A DNA stretch of 64,000 nt, taken from the NCBI RefSeq assembly GCF_027023865.1, contig NZ_JALVUC010000019.1, positions 46,486-110,485 of the forward strand, written 5' to 3'. A program made the translations under genes and the position numbers. Below are positions 38,741 through 47,139 of the stretch, in pieces (the first letter of the stretch is position 1; each line of letters opens with the position of its first letter). Origin of the DNA: Thermococcus sp. (GTDB lineage: Archaea > Methanobacteriota_B > Thermococci > Thermococcales > Thermococcaceae). The notes under the pieces were generated by a model that was given only the letters and a program-made list of their open reading frames with translations, ran no database searches and was not told the DNA's origin.

Positions 38741-39880
38741 ATGTTCTGGCTGAAGACGAAGATTATCGAAGGAGAGGGGAGTTTGGAGACCCTTTCCACA
38801 GAGGCCAAAGGCCATGAGCGGGTTCTCATACTCGCTTCAGGGTCAATGAAAAGGCATGGGTTTCTTAGCGAGGCGAGGGACTACGCGCAAGACGCAGGAG
38901 CAGAGGTGCTCTCTGTAGCGGGCCTTCCCGCGGAGCCTAGCGTCGAGACCATCGAGGAGTTACTGCCCAAGTTGAGGGAAGAATTCCAACCTGATCTACT
39001 CGTTGCCCTTGGGGGAGGGAGTGTCATAGACACAGCCAAGGCTCTCAAGGTCTTCTATGACGCTCCGGAGCTTAAATTCGAGGAGATAGCTTTCATTGAC
39101 CGCTTTTCAAAGCCCAAACCTGTTCCCAAACTCAAAACCAGGCTCATCGCAATACCCTCGACGAGCGGTGCCGGAAGTGAGGTTTCAGCGGCGAGCGTGC
39201 TTAAGAGAAACGGAGTAAAATACAACATAGTAAGTCCGGAGATAGCGCCCGATGCGGCAATCCTTGACCCCCGCCTTCCAAGGACCATGCTCACCGAGGT
39301 AGCCCGGAACTCCGGTTTGGATGCCCTCGTCCACGGAATAGAGGCCTACACGACCAACGTCGCCGGCTCCTTCAGCGACGCAATGGCTATCCGGGCGATA
39401 AAGACCGTCTACAGGTGGCTCCCGCTCTCAATTAAGGGCGATGAAGAGGCGAGGGCAAAAGTTCATTACGCGGCCACGATGGCGGGAGTAGCGTTCCTGA
39501 ACGCGCGCCTTGGGCTGGCCCATGCCATGAGCCACAAAGCGGCGTGGATGGGACCGCACGGGCTTTTAAACGCCATCCTGATCCCCTACGTGATGGAGTT
39601 CAACGCGGATAGGAGTGGCTACGCGAGGAAGCGTTATGATGAGATAGCGAGGGAACTCGGCCTGAAAGGCTGGAAAGAACTCATCAAAGCCGTGAGAGAG
39701 CTGAACGAAAGAACCGGAGTGCCTCCATTAAAAGAACTCATCGACGAGGAGACATTTATAAAAAGGCTGGATGAAATGGCGGAGAAGGCCTACCACGACG
39801 GGCTGGTTGCTTTCAACCCCGTGGAACCAAAGCCAAGTGAGATAAGAGAGCTTTACCTGAGGGCGTTTTACGGGGAGTAA
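38741..39880 (+). CDS. Iron-containing alcohol dehydrogenase
   Basis: 379 residues of the group III (Fe-ADH) family. LVALGGGSVIDTAKALKVFY binds NAD(P), AIPSTSGAGSEVS follows, and SGLDALVHGIEAY with GLAHAMSHKAAWMGPHGLLNAI supply the Asp/His metal ligands. It reduces aldehydes or oxidises alcohols in the cytosol; Thermococcales use these in fermentation and aldehyde detoxification. ATG 38741 follows ggtggt. It may be co-transcribed with the MFS gene upstream. Confidence 0.88.
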   Translation: MFWLKTKIIEGEGSLETLSTEAKGHERVLILASGSMKRHGFLSEARDYAQDAGAEVLSVAGLPAEPSVETIEELLPKLREEFQPDLLVALGGGSVIDTAKALKVFYDAPELKFEEIAFIDRFSKPKPVPKLKTRLIAIPSTSGAGSEVSAASVLKRNGVKYNIVSPEIAPDAAILDPRLPRTMLTEVARNSGLDALVHGIEAYTTNVAGSFSDAMAIRAIKTVYRWLPLSIKGDEEARAKVHYAATMAGVAFLNARLGLAHAMSHKAAWMGPHGLLNAILIPYVMEFNADRSGYARKRYDEIARELGLKGWKELIKAVRELNERTGVPPLKELIDEETFIKRLDEMAEKAYHDGLVAFNPVEPKPSEIRELYLRAFYGE

Positions 39881-39923
39881 TTGAGAAAACGGGAATAAAA
39901 GGCCAAAAAGAAAAACTAGGCGA

Positions 39924-41405
39924 TCAATTGGCCATCTCTTCCTCCCCTTTGTTCTCCACGTCCTTTATCTTTCCGCCCTTCATGACCTCGACGATGGCAA
40001 GGGTTAGGATAGCCAGGAGGAGGAAGATTATAGCGGATGCTCCGAAGAGCACCTCGTAGGCCTTGGAGGTTGGTATCTTTATCTGTACAAAACTCGGGGT
40101 TCCTGGGGGGTGGAAGAGGATATAATAAGTGCTCATCACCGTTCCAGCTACCGCCGGCCCCCACGTGGAACCGAAGTTCCTGAAGAGGCTGTTGGCACCG
40201 GTTGCAACTCCCATCACCCTCGGCGATACTGAAAAGACCAGCACATTGATGAGGGAGATGTTCATCAGCGTTATCCCTGTCCCGACGATGGTTATGAGGG
40301 TCACAAACTCCCAGAGGGGGAGCTGGGTGGCGTATTTGGAGAGGAGGACAAGGCCCGCGCTGGCCGTGAGGGTACCCGTCATCGCAAGGGGCTTTGCCCC
40401 CACCTTGGGCATTACCTTACCCGCGAGGGGCGCGACGACGAGCATCACGGCGGCCATTGGGGTCATCAAAATGCCGCTCTGAAGGATGGTCTTGCCGAAG
40501 CCGAAGGGAGGCTTCATCTGGAGAATGTAAGTGTCTGCTTGGCTCATCATCGAGATGCCGAAGGCCGCGAACATTATTCCAATGTTGACTATGACCGGGT
40601 TCCTAGCGGAGATTATATCGAGGGGTATGAGGGGATTCTCAGCCTTCCTCTCCCAAGGGACGAGGAGGATCGCTCCAACTACCGCAACCCCAAAGAGGAC
40701 CAACGTCTGCCGGGCGGTCCAGCCGATGTTCGGTGCCCGGGTAACTCCAACGAGGGCGGGAACGACCGCCACCGTCAGGAGCAACGCACCTATCCAATCA
40801 ACCTTTCCAGGGTTGATGTAGCGGCTCTCGCGGAGAACCTTCCATGCTAAGAAGAACATCAGTATTGCAAAGGGGGCGGCGGAGTGATAAGTCCATCTCC
40901 ATCCGTAGTTCTGGGTAACCCATGCTCCCAATGGGAGCGCTATGACCATACCCACCGCAAACATGGCACTTATCATTCCCTGAACCTGGGGCACCATCTC
41001 AGGCGGAAACTCCTCGCGGACTAGGGCAAAGGCCAGGGGAAAGATCGCCATTCCCACACCCTGGACTGCTCTCGTCACGAGAAGCCATTGAAAGCTCGGA
41101 GCAAAGCCATTTAGACTAACACCCGTTGTGTAAAACGCCAGTGCAATGAGGAACATCTTCTTCTTGCCGTACATGTCACCGAGCTTTCCGAAGAGAGCGA
41201 CGCTAACAGTTCCGACGAGGAGGTAGATGGTTAGAATCCAGCTCACGTCATTGGGATTTATCATGAACTCCTTCTGGATGGTAGGCAAAGCGGGGGTGAG
41301 CATGGCCTCGGTATACATGACGAGGAGTGGAAGGATGACAACGACCAGCATGGCCTTCTTCGCATATTTGAGGTCATAGGTCTCGCCGTTCTTCGCGACG
41401 TTCAT
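39924..41405 (-). CDS. MFS drug-exporter, DHA2 (14-helix) type
   Basis: About 493 residues with 14 hydrophobic segments. GKLGDMYGKKKMFLIALAFYTTG carries the MFS loop, RAVQGVGMAIFPLAFALVREEFPPEM is the helix-4 block of the EmrB/QacA group, and GAWVTQNYGWRWTYHSAAPFAI the antiporter motif C region. It is likely a proton-coupled exporter of toxic organics. ATG 41405 follows ggtgataaag; the ORF extends upstream without a site. The palindrome 41419-41432 and TATA lie just upstream, so a local repressor is probable. Confidence 0.88.
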   Translation of the reverse strand: MNVAKNGETYDLKYAKKAMLVVVILPLLVMYTEAMLTPALPTIQKEFMINPNDVSWILTIYLLVGTVSVALFGKLGDMYGKKKMFLIALAFYTTGVSLNGFAPSFQWLLVTRAVQGVGMAIFPLAFALVREEFPPEMVPQVQGMISAMFAVGMVIALPLGAWVTQNYGWRWTYHSAAPFAILMFFLAWKVLRESRYINPGKVDWIGALLLTVAVVPALVGVTRAPNIGWTARQTLVLFGVAVVGAILLVPWERKAENPLIPLDIISARNPVIVNIGIMFAAFGISMMSQADTYILQMKPPFGFGKTILQSGILMTPMAAVMLVVAPLAGKVMPKVGAKPLAMTGTLTASAGLVLLSKYATQLPLWEFVTLITIVGTGITLMNISLINVLVFSVSPRVMGVATGANSLFRNFGSTWGPAVAGTVMSTYYILFHPPGTPSFVQIKIPTSKAYEVLFGASAIIFLLLAILTLAIVEVMKGGKIKDVENKGEEEMAN

Positions 41406-41418
41406 CTTTATCACCGAC

Positions 41419-41432
41419 ATATCGGACGATAT
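41419..41432. promoter_or_regulatory. Palindrome ATATCG-GA-CGATAT in the drug-exporter promoter
   Basis: Perfect 6-bp arms separated by 2 bp, located 14 bp upstream of the exporter start and next to TATA-like aattaatata (minus strand). It also lies upstream of the divergent toxin-antitoxin pair. Likely operator of a TetR/MarR-type repressor, not encoded nearby. Confidence 0.5.
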
Positions 41433-41468
41433 ATTAATTTATAAGCTTAGCGGTTAGGGTTATAAGAG

Positions 41469-41701
41469 ATGAACATCAAACGTCCTATTGAGGAGAAAGA
41501 ATGGAGAAGATTGTTAAAGGAGTTTACAGGCACGGAGATTATACTGCTGGACGATGTTGAACCCTGGGTAGGGGACAAACTGGTAATCAAGATAGCCGGG
41601 AGAGAAGAGTTAATAAAAAACTCGCCGGGAGACTGGGAGAGGCTAAAGCAGACGACGTGGAAAGGTTTCTCGGGGAGATGCTTGATGAGGATTCTCCTTG
41701 A
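41469..41701 (+). pseudogene. VapB-like antitoxin with a one-base deletion in an A run
   Basis: The frame from ATG 41469 gives MNIKRPIEEKEWRRLLKEF to GREELIK. At the A6 run 41615-41620 the sensible continuation switches to the frame KLAGRLGEAKADDVERFLGEMLDEDSP, ending at TGA 41699-41701. One missing A restores a 77-residue protein whose end overlaps the toxin start by 17 nt, a normal antitoxin-toxin layout. In the frame as written, the antitoxin runs straight into the toxin reading frame. Confidence 0.55.
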
Positions 41702-42132
41702 CACGAACGTTCTCTACAGCTATCTCTTTGAGACACCACTCACTGAAAAAGCGACAGCGATTCTCCTGAGGGCAGAGGAGCTTTATGTAAGCACCATGGT
41801 CCTCAACGAGCTATATTACTCCTCCATGAGGAGAAAGGCCGGGAGAATTTGGCATCACATCTTACCGAAAGCTCAAGGAATTCCTTTCAAAGAGCAGATA
41901 TGGGCCGTTCTATGGAGACTTCAAGGCGATAGATGAAACTCTAGAACTTTTATGGATTAAGGTTCTTCCAGATTCGCAGGACTGGGGGCTTGTAAAGAGA
42001 CTGATGTCCAAGTACGGCCTCCTTCCGAACGATGCAACTATACTAGGCACTTGCATAGGACACGGCTTCGATGGCCTTGCCACCTTTGATGAGGACTACC
42101 GGAAGGTTCAAGAAGTAAAACTACTTCCCTAA
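41685..42132 (+). pseudogene. PIN-domain (VapC-like) toxin with a frameshift
   Basis: From ATG 41685, MRILLDTNVLYSYLFETPLTEKA is a PIN start (Asp6, Asn8), and VSTMVLNELYYSSMRRKAG supplies the conserved Glu. After 41843-41850 the frame must change by one base to continue as FGITSYRKLKEFLSKSRYG, then LLPNDATILGTCIGHGFDGLATFDEDYRKV, the last two acidic ligands, ending at TAA 42130-42132. An extra base in 'gagaattt' explains it. The protein would be an RNase toxin of about 148 residues. The next gene starts 3 bp later. Confidence 0.65.
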
Positions 42133-42135
42133 ACC

Positions 42136-44919
42136 ATGCATCCCCTCCTCAAAAAGGCAATCAAGGAGCGCTTCGGGAAGCTCAACAGGCTCCAGCAGGA
42201 TGCGTTCAAAGAGGTTAATGGGAAAAAGAGTGTTTTAATCATCGCTCCAACCGGTTCCGGAAAAACGGAGGCCGCTGTTCTTCCAGTCTTCGACGAAATC
42301 CTTGAGAAGGACCTTAGACCCATAGCAGCACTATACATCGCCCCGCTCAAGGCTTTGAACAGGGATCTACTGGAGAGGCTCGAGTGGTGGGGACAGAAGC
42401 TTGGGATACGCGTCGAGGTGAGGCACGGCGATACATCTGCCTACAGGAAGGCCAGACAGACAAAGAACCCACCTCAAATGCTCATCATCACCCCCGAAAC
42501 CCTTGGCGTTATCCTAACGGTTAAATCGTTTAGAAAGCATCTTGGAAACGTTAAGTTTGTGATAATAGACGAGATAGCCGAGCTGGTGGACAACAAGCGC
42601 GGGGCACAGCTCCTTCTAAACCTCGAGCGACTCGCAGAGATAACGGACTTCAGGAGAATTGGGATGACCGCCGCGGTCGGCAACGAGGAGGAGATAAGAA
42701 AGTGGCTGAAGGCCGACACCACGGTAAAACCCCCGTGGAAAAAGAACTACCGCTTCCACGTCCTCTACCCCATACCAAATGGGGGAGATGAACAACTTGC
42801 AGAGGAGCTGAGCCTCTCGCCGGATATAGCGACCAGGCTAAGGCTCCTCTGGGAAATCGTTGAAAAGCACGGAAAGGCACTCATATTTACCAACACGCGC
42901 CAGTTCGCAGAGATCTTGGCCCACCGCCTCAAGGCTTGGGGGAAGCCAGTGGAGGTTCACCACGGTTCACTCGCCAAGGAGGCGCGCGTTAAAGCGGAAA
43001 ATGCACTGAAGGAAGGTAAAATCCGGGCTTTAATCTGTACTTCATCGATGGAGCTGGGGATAGACATAGGTGATGTTGACGTTGTGATTCAATACATGAG
43101 TCCCCGCCAGGTCAACAGGCTAGTCCAGCGCGCGGGAAGGGCAAAACACAGGATTGGGGAGGTCAGCGAAGCCTACGTCATCACATCCAACGTCGAAGAC
43201 TACCTCCAGAGTCTGATAATAGCGAAGTATGCACTGGAAGGCCGTTTTGAAGCGGTTGAGCCGATGGGCGGCCTCGACGTCCTCGCTCACTTCATCGTTG
43301 GGGTGCTCATCGAGTACAAGCGTCTGTCGCGAGAGAAACCCTACGAGATAGCGAGGAGGGCCTACGTTTACAGAGAGCTAAGCTGGGAAGACTACCTCGA
43401 CGTCCTTGGTGTTCTTGAGGATGCAAGGCTGGTGGGCTACGACAAGGAGAAAAACCTCCTCTATCTCCGCAGAGGAGCGTTCCAGTACTACTACGAGAAC
43501 CTCTCAACGATACCGGATGAGGTTTCCTGGAGGGTTTTGGATGCCGGGAGCGGGCACATAATCGGAAGGCTTGATGAGAGATTTGTGGTGGATTTGGAGG
43601 AGGGCATGGACTTCGTTATGAACGGACGGAGCTGGATAGTGCTAAAGATAGACGATGAGAGCCGGTTGATTAAAGTCCGCGAGAGCAGAAGCCTAGAGAG
43701 TGCGATACCGAGCTGGGAGGGTGAGATGATTCCAGTTCCCTTCGGCGTTGCCCTCGCCGTCGGCAGGCTGAAAAGGGAGCTGGCCTTTGACTTCGAGAAG
43801 GCGAAGGAGCTTTTAAAAGGCGTCGATTTCAGGGAGGAGGAAATGAGAAGGGCATTCGAGGAGATAAGAAGCGAGCCATTCTCGACAGACATGGACATCA
43901 TTGTGGAGAGCACGCCTAAAGCGCTTGTAATCCACGCGGACTTTGGCAACAGAGCGAATGAGGCCCTTGGGAGGCTCGTACACTCCTTCCTGATCCTCCG
44001 CTACGGCAGGGTCTTCTCCGTCAGGGCACAGGCCCATGCGGTTGTGTTTAAAACACCCTTCCAACTGAACCCAGAGGAGGCCAAGGGCTACCTCTACGGG
44101 GATCCAGAGAGGCTGGAGTTCATAGTTTCAAGGGCCCTCCGGGATTCCCACGCCTACCGCTGGAGGATGTTGAACGTGGCGAAGCGCTTCGGTGCTCTGA
44201 GAAGGGACGCGAGGATCAGGAGGATAGAGAGGCTCTTTGAGGGAACGGTAATCGAGAGGGAGACTCTGAACGAGCTGTACCACGACAAGGTTGACGTGAG
44301 GAAAGGAAAACTTGTCCTCGAAATGCTCAAGGGGAGTACTATGAGGGTGAAAACGGCCCTCAGAAGGGAGCCATCGACGCTGGCAAGGCTCAACATGACC
44401 GTAGGCGGGGAGTTCCTGCTGAGTGGAACCCTTGAGAGGGATGAGATCCTTGAGCTGTTCAGGAACAGACTACTCGACCATGAGGTAGTTCTGGTCTGCA
44501 CAAACTGCGGCTGGAACTCGAAGACGAAGGTTTCACGACTGAGGAGCATCAAAAACAGAGAATGCCCGCGCTGTGGCTCGAGGATGTTAGCGGTTGCCCA
44601 CCCAATCGATGCCGAGGAATTTTTGCCTGTCTTGGATAAGGTTCGCCACGGAAAGCCTCTCGAAAGGAAGGAGGAGAGAGTTTACAGGAAACTTCTGAAA
44701 GCAGCTGACCTGGTGGACGCCTACGGCTTCGAGGCGGTTTTGGCACTGGCCAGCTACGGAACCGGCCCGGACACCGCGGCGAGAATTCTGGCACAGTACA
44801 AGGGGGATGCACTTCTGGTAGCCCTCATGGAGCGTGAGAGACAGTTCATCAGGACGAGGAAGTTCTGGGTGGATCAAAAGGAGAAGGGCAAAGAAGGAGA
44901 AAACGTGGGTGAATCGTAG
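42136..44919 (+). CDS. Lhr-type superfamily 2 helicase (aLhr2 group)
   Basis: 927 residues. LLIAPTGSGKTEAAVLPVF-type motif I near residue 37, DEIAEL motif II near 146, STSSMELGIDIGDVD and MSPRQVNRLVQRAGRAKH (motifs V-VI) define the helicase core, followed by the Lhr winged-helix and beta-barrel domains. Near 782-815, CTNCGWNSK and CPRCGS form a four-Cys zinc site typical of the archaeal aLhr2 subgroup. These enzymes unwind and anneal DNA:RNA or branched DNA and act in repair or replication stress. ATG 42136 has no clear ribosome site and starts 3 bp after the broken toxin gene. Confidence 0.88.
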   Translation: MHPLLKKAIKERFGKLNRLQQDAFKEVNGKKSVLIIAPTGSGKTEAAVLPVFDEILEKDLRPIAALYIAPLKALNRDLLERLEWWGQKLGIRVEVRHGDTSAYRKARQTKNPPQMLIITPETLGVILTVKSFRKHLGNVKFVIIDEIAELVDNKRGAQLLLNLERLAEITDFRRIGMTAAVGNEEEIRKWLKADTTVKPPWKKNYRFHVLYPIPNGGDEQLAEELSLSPDIATRLRLLWEIVEKHGKALIFTNTRQFAEILAHRLKAWGKPVEVHHGSLAKEARVKAENALKEGKIRALICTSSMELGIDIGDVDVVIQYMSPRQVNRLVQRAGRAKHRIGEVSEAYVITSNVEDYLQSLIIAKYALEGRFEAVEPMGGLDVLAHFIVGVLIEYKRLSREKPYEIARRAYVYRELSWEDYLDVLGVLEDARLVGYDKEKNLLYLRRGAFQYYYENLSTIPDEVSWRVLDAGSGHIIGRLDERFVVDLEEGMDFVMNGRSWIVLKIDDESRLIKVRESRSLESAIPSWEGEMIPVPFGVALAVGRLKRELAFDFEKAKELLKGVDFREEEMRRAFEEIRSEPFSTDMDIIVESTPKALVIHADFGNRANEALGRLVHSFLILRYGRVFSVRAQAHAVVFKTPFQLNPEEAKGYLYGDPERLEFIVSRALRDSHAYRWRMLNVAKRFGALRRDARIRRIERLFEGTVIERETLNELYHDKVDVRKGKLVLEMLKGSTMRVKTALRREPSTLARLNMTVGGEFLLSGTLERDEILELFRNRLLDHEVVLVCTNCGWNSKTKVSRLRSIKNRECPRCGSRMLAVAHPIDAEEFLPVLDKVRHGKPLERKEERVYRKLLKAADLVDAYGFEAVLALASYGTGPDTAARILAQYKGDALLVALMERERQFIRTRKFWVDQKEKGKEGENVGES

Positions 44920-44973
44920 GCTGCCTTTCTAACTCCCCCCTTAACCGGTGGGAGCTACTAATAAGAATTACCC

Positions 44974-46026
44974 TCACTCACCACCATAAACTTCGTTGAG
45001 GACCTTGAGGAACTCGCTCGCCGTAACAACGTCCCTGACGTCTATGTGCTCGTTCTTCGTGTGTGAGATGTCGAGGTTGCCGGGGCCAAAGACTATGGTT
45101 TTCGTCCCGTTGTACATGAAGTTTATCGCGTCGGTCCAGCTCCTCATGCCACCGAACTCGTCTATATCAGTTTTCTCCATCGCCTTTTTAGCGAGCTGAA
45201 CTATCTCCTCGCCCTCATCAAGCTCGTAGCCGTCCCATATCTCGGCATACTCGTATTTTAGTGTGTATTCATCTAGAATCGGGTTGAGAAGGTCGAGTAT
45301 GTCCTCGGCTTCCTGGTTCGGGAGAAGGCGAGCCTCAAGGCGGCCTTTACAGAACGTAGGAATCAAGTAGATGGGATTCTCGCAGATTAGCTCCTGTATG
45401 CCAATGTGCGGGTCGAAGTACTTGCCCTTAGCTTTGAACGGCTCGAGCTTCTTCATCTCCTCGAGCATCTTGTAGGTTTCCTCTATGGCGTTGACACCGC
45501 CCTCGGGGCACGCTCCATGGGCCTCCTTCCCATCAACCTCGAAATAAGCTTCAATGTTGCCAGCGTGGGCTACGTGGACTTCCAAGTCTGTAGGTTCGAG
45601 CACGACGGCCATCTTGGGCTTGTAGCGCTCCATAAAGAGGGCAGAGCCTCTTCCTCCGAGTTCCTCGTCGCTGACGAAGACCACTCCAACGTTGAGGTCT
45701 TTGCCTTCTTTCTTCAGGCTCTCAAGCATGAGGAGTATCGCGGCTGCTCCACCCTTTATATCGCTCGAGCCTGTTCCGTAGATTATGTTTCCCCTGACGA
45801 AGGGCTCCTCCCTCATTGGAATCGTATCAACGTGAACTTCATAGAAAAGGTCCGCGTCGGGGTTCACAACTAAGTCTATTATCTCGCCGTCGCTCTCGAT
45901 GCGAACGTCGTAATCAAGCCTGTGAAGGAACTCCATGATGTGGAGCATTATCCTGTCCTCTCTGCCTGACGGAGAAGGGATTTTTAAAAGCCGAAGGAGT
46001 ATCTCCTTCGCGCGTTCGGTCTTCAT
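44974..46026 (-). CDS. M20-family metallohydrolase (ArgE/DapE/LysK-like)
   Basis: 350 residues. LFYEVHVDTIPM (metal-His and Asp), GTGSSDIKGGAAAILL (bridging Asp), VVFVSDEELGGRGS (catalytic/metal Glu pair), VVLEPTDL and GGMRSWTDAINF match M20 amidohydrolases that remove acyl groups from amino acids or cleave dipeptides. No amino-acid biosynthesis neighbours are present, so the substrate is open. ATG 46026 follows aggtgaccc; the earlier in-frame ATG (46035) overlaps that site. Confidence 0.8.
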   Translation of the reverse strand: MKTERAKEILLRLLKIPSPSGREDRIMLHIMEFLHRLDYDVRIESDGEIIDLVVNPDADLFYEVHVDTIPMREEPFVRGNIIYGTGSSDIKGGAAAILLMLESLKKEGKDLNVGVVFVSDEELGGRGSALFMERYKPKMAVVLEPTDLEVHVAHAGNIEAYFEVDGKEAHGACPEGGVNAIEETYKMLEEMKKLEPFKAKGKYFDPHIGIQELICENPIYLIPTFCKGRLEARLLPNQEAEDILDLLNPILDEYTLKYEYAEIWDGYELDEGEEIVQLAKKAMEKTDIDEFGGMRSWTDAINFMYNGTKTIVFGPGNLDISHTKNEHIDVRDVVTASEFLKVLNEVYGGE

Positions 46027-46159
46027 TTGGGTCACCTAATTGGTCTTCGCGGTTGAGTTTATAAACATCGCCGCGTAATCCGATGGGGCGATGAAGAGAT
46101 TCATCCCTTCCGACGGGGTGATGGGGGAGTGGCCCCCTCAAGCCCCTAGAGGTGAGAGC

Positions 46160-46882
46160 ATGAAAATAAGCTCCATAGAGGGGTTCCCGAGGGAGTTGGT
46201 GCCCGTTGAGCTCCCGCCCCACACTGTGATGCTCCGTGGAATAGCGTGGGACTCGAACATCTACCTCGTGCGGGACGGTGACGAGGCCCTGATAATAGAC
46301 ACCGGGACGGGGGTCAACTGGCACGTCTACACCAAAATCTGGGAGAGGGAAGGTCATCTCAACGGAGTGAAGAAAGCCTTCATTTTCAACACTCACGAGC
46401 ACTTCGACCACGTCGGGGGAAACAGACCACTGAAGGGATGGCTAGAAAGGAAGGGTATTGAAGCCCTCTTCGCCGCCCACGAAACAACCGCGAAAACCCT
46501 TGAGAAGGGCGACGATTACGTCATCCTCGCCTACTCCTATGGGAGGAGATTCGAACCGCAGAAAGTTGAGTTAAAGCTCAAGGAGGGAGACAAGCTCAGA
46601 ATTGGCTCTTTAGAGCTTGAGCTGATCCACACACCTGGCCACACCACCGGAAGCTCATGCCTCTACCTCGACGACGGAGAAACGAGGATTATGTTCACAG
46701 GGGACACGGTTTTCAAGGGCACGGTGGGGAGAACGGACCTTCCCACCGGGAACGGCCGGGAATTGAGGGAGAGCATTGAGAAGCTCTCGGATTTCGAGGT
46801 GGACTTCGGTCTCCCCGGACACGGTAGGTACATAGACAACTGGAAGGGGAACCTCACGAAGATACTGGGGTGGCTTCCATGA
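46160..46882 (+). CDS. Metallo-beta-lactamase-fold hydrolase (glyoxalase II-like)
   Basis: 240 residues. NTHEHFDHVGGN carries HxHxDH, ELIHTPGHTTGSSCLYL the next His, MFTGDTVFKGTVGRTDLP the bridging Asp, and LPGHGRYID the last His. The spacing is that of hydroxyacylglutathione-hydrolase-like enzymes; as Thermococcales lack glutathione, another thioester or phosphate ester is probable. ATG 46160 follows gaggtgag. Its stop overlaps the UPF0248 gene (ATGA). Confidence 0.83.
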   Translation: MKISSIEGFPRELVPVELPPHTVMLRGIAWDSNIYLVRDGDEALIIDTGTGVNWHVYTKIWEREGHLNGVKKAFIFNTHEHFDHVGGNRPLKGWLERKGIEALFAAHETTAKTLEKGDDYVILAYSYGRRFEPQKVELKLKEGDKLRIGSLELELIHTPGHTTGSSCLYLDDGETRIMFTGDTVFKGTVGRTDLPTGNGRELRESIEKLSDFEVDFGLPGHGRYIDNWKGNLTKILGWLP

Positions 46883-47124
46883 GGAAGGGATCCGTCAAGG
46901 AGGTGCTGGCGAGGATCAAGTACGACCCGCGCGAGGATGAAAGTGATTATTATATTATCATTGAGCACCGCGGGGCCTATGGAGACGTGAAGAGGATTCC
47001 AGTTGATGCGATAGAACTCGGTCATGGATACTTCTTCGTCGGCGACGCCCAGATACCATACCACCGCATCCTGAGGGTCGTTAGGAATGATGGTAGAGTA
47101 ATCTGGGAGACGAGGAAGCTATAA
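46879..47124 (+). CDS. UPF0248 / DUF504 protein
   Basis: 81 residues, VKEVLARIKYDPREDESDYYIIIEHRG and VPVDAIELGHGYFFVGDAQIPYHRILRV-type blocks typical of DUF504 (archaeal, proposed RNA-binding, often near RNA-processing genes). It is coupled to the hydrolase gene by ATGA. The original start region has ggtgg. Confidence 0.85.
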   Translation: MRKGSVKEVLARIKYDPREDESDYYIIIEHRGAYGDVKRIPVDAIELGHGYFFVGDAQIPYHRILRVVRNDGRVIWETRKL

Positions 47125-47139
47125 GCTCAATCTATTACT

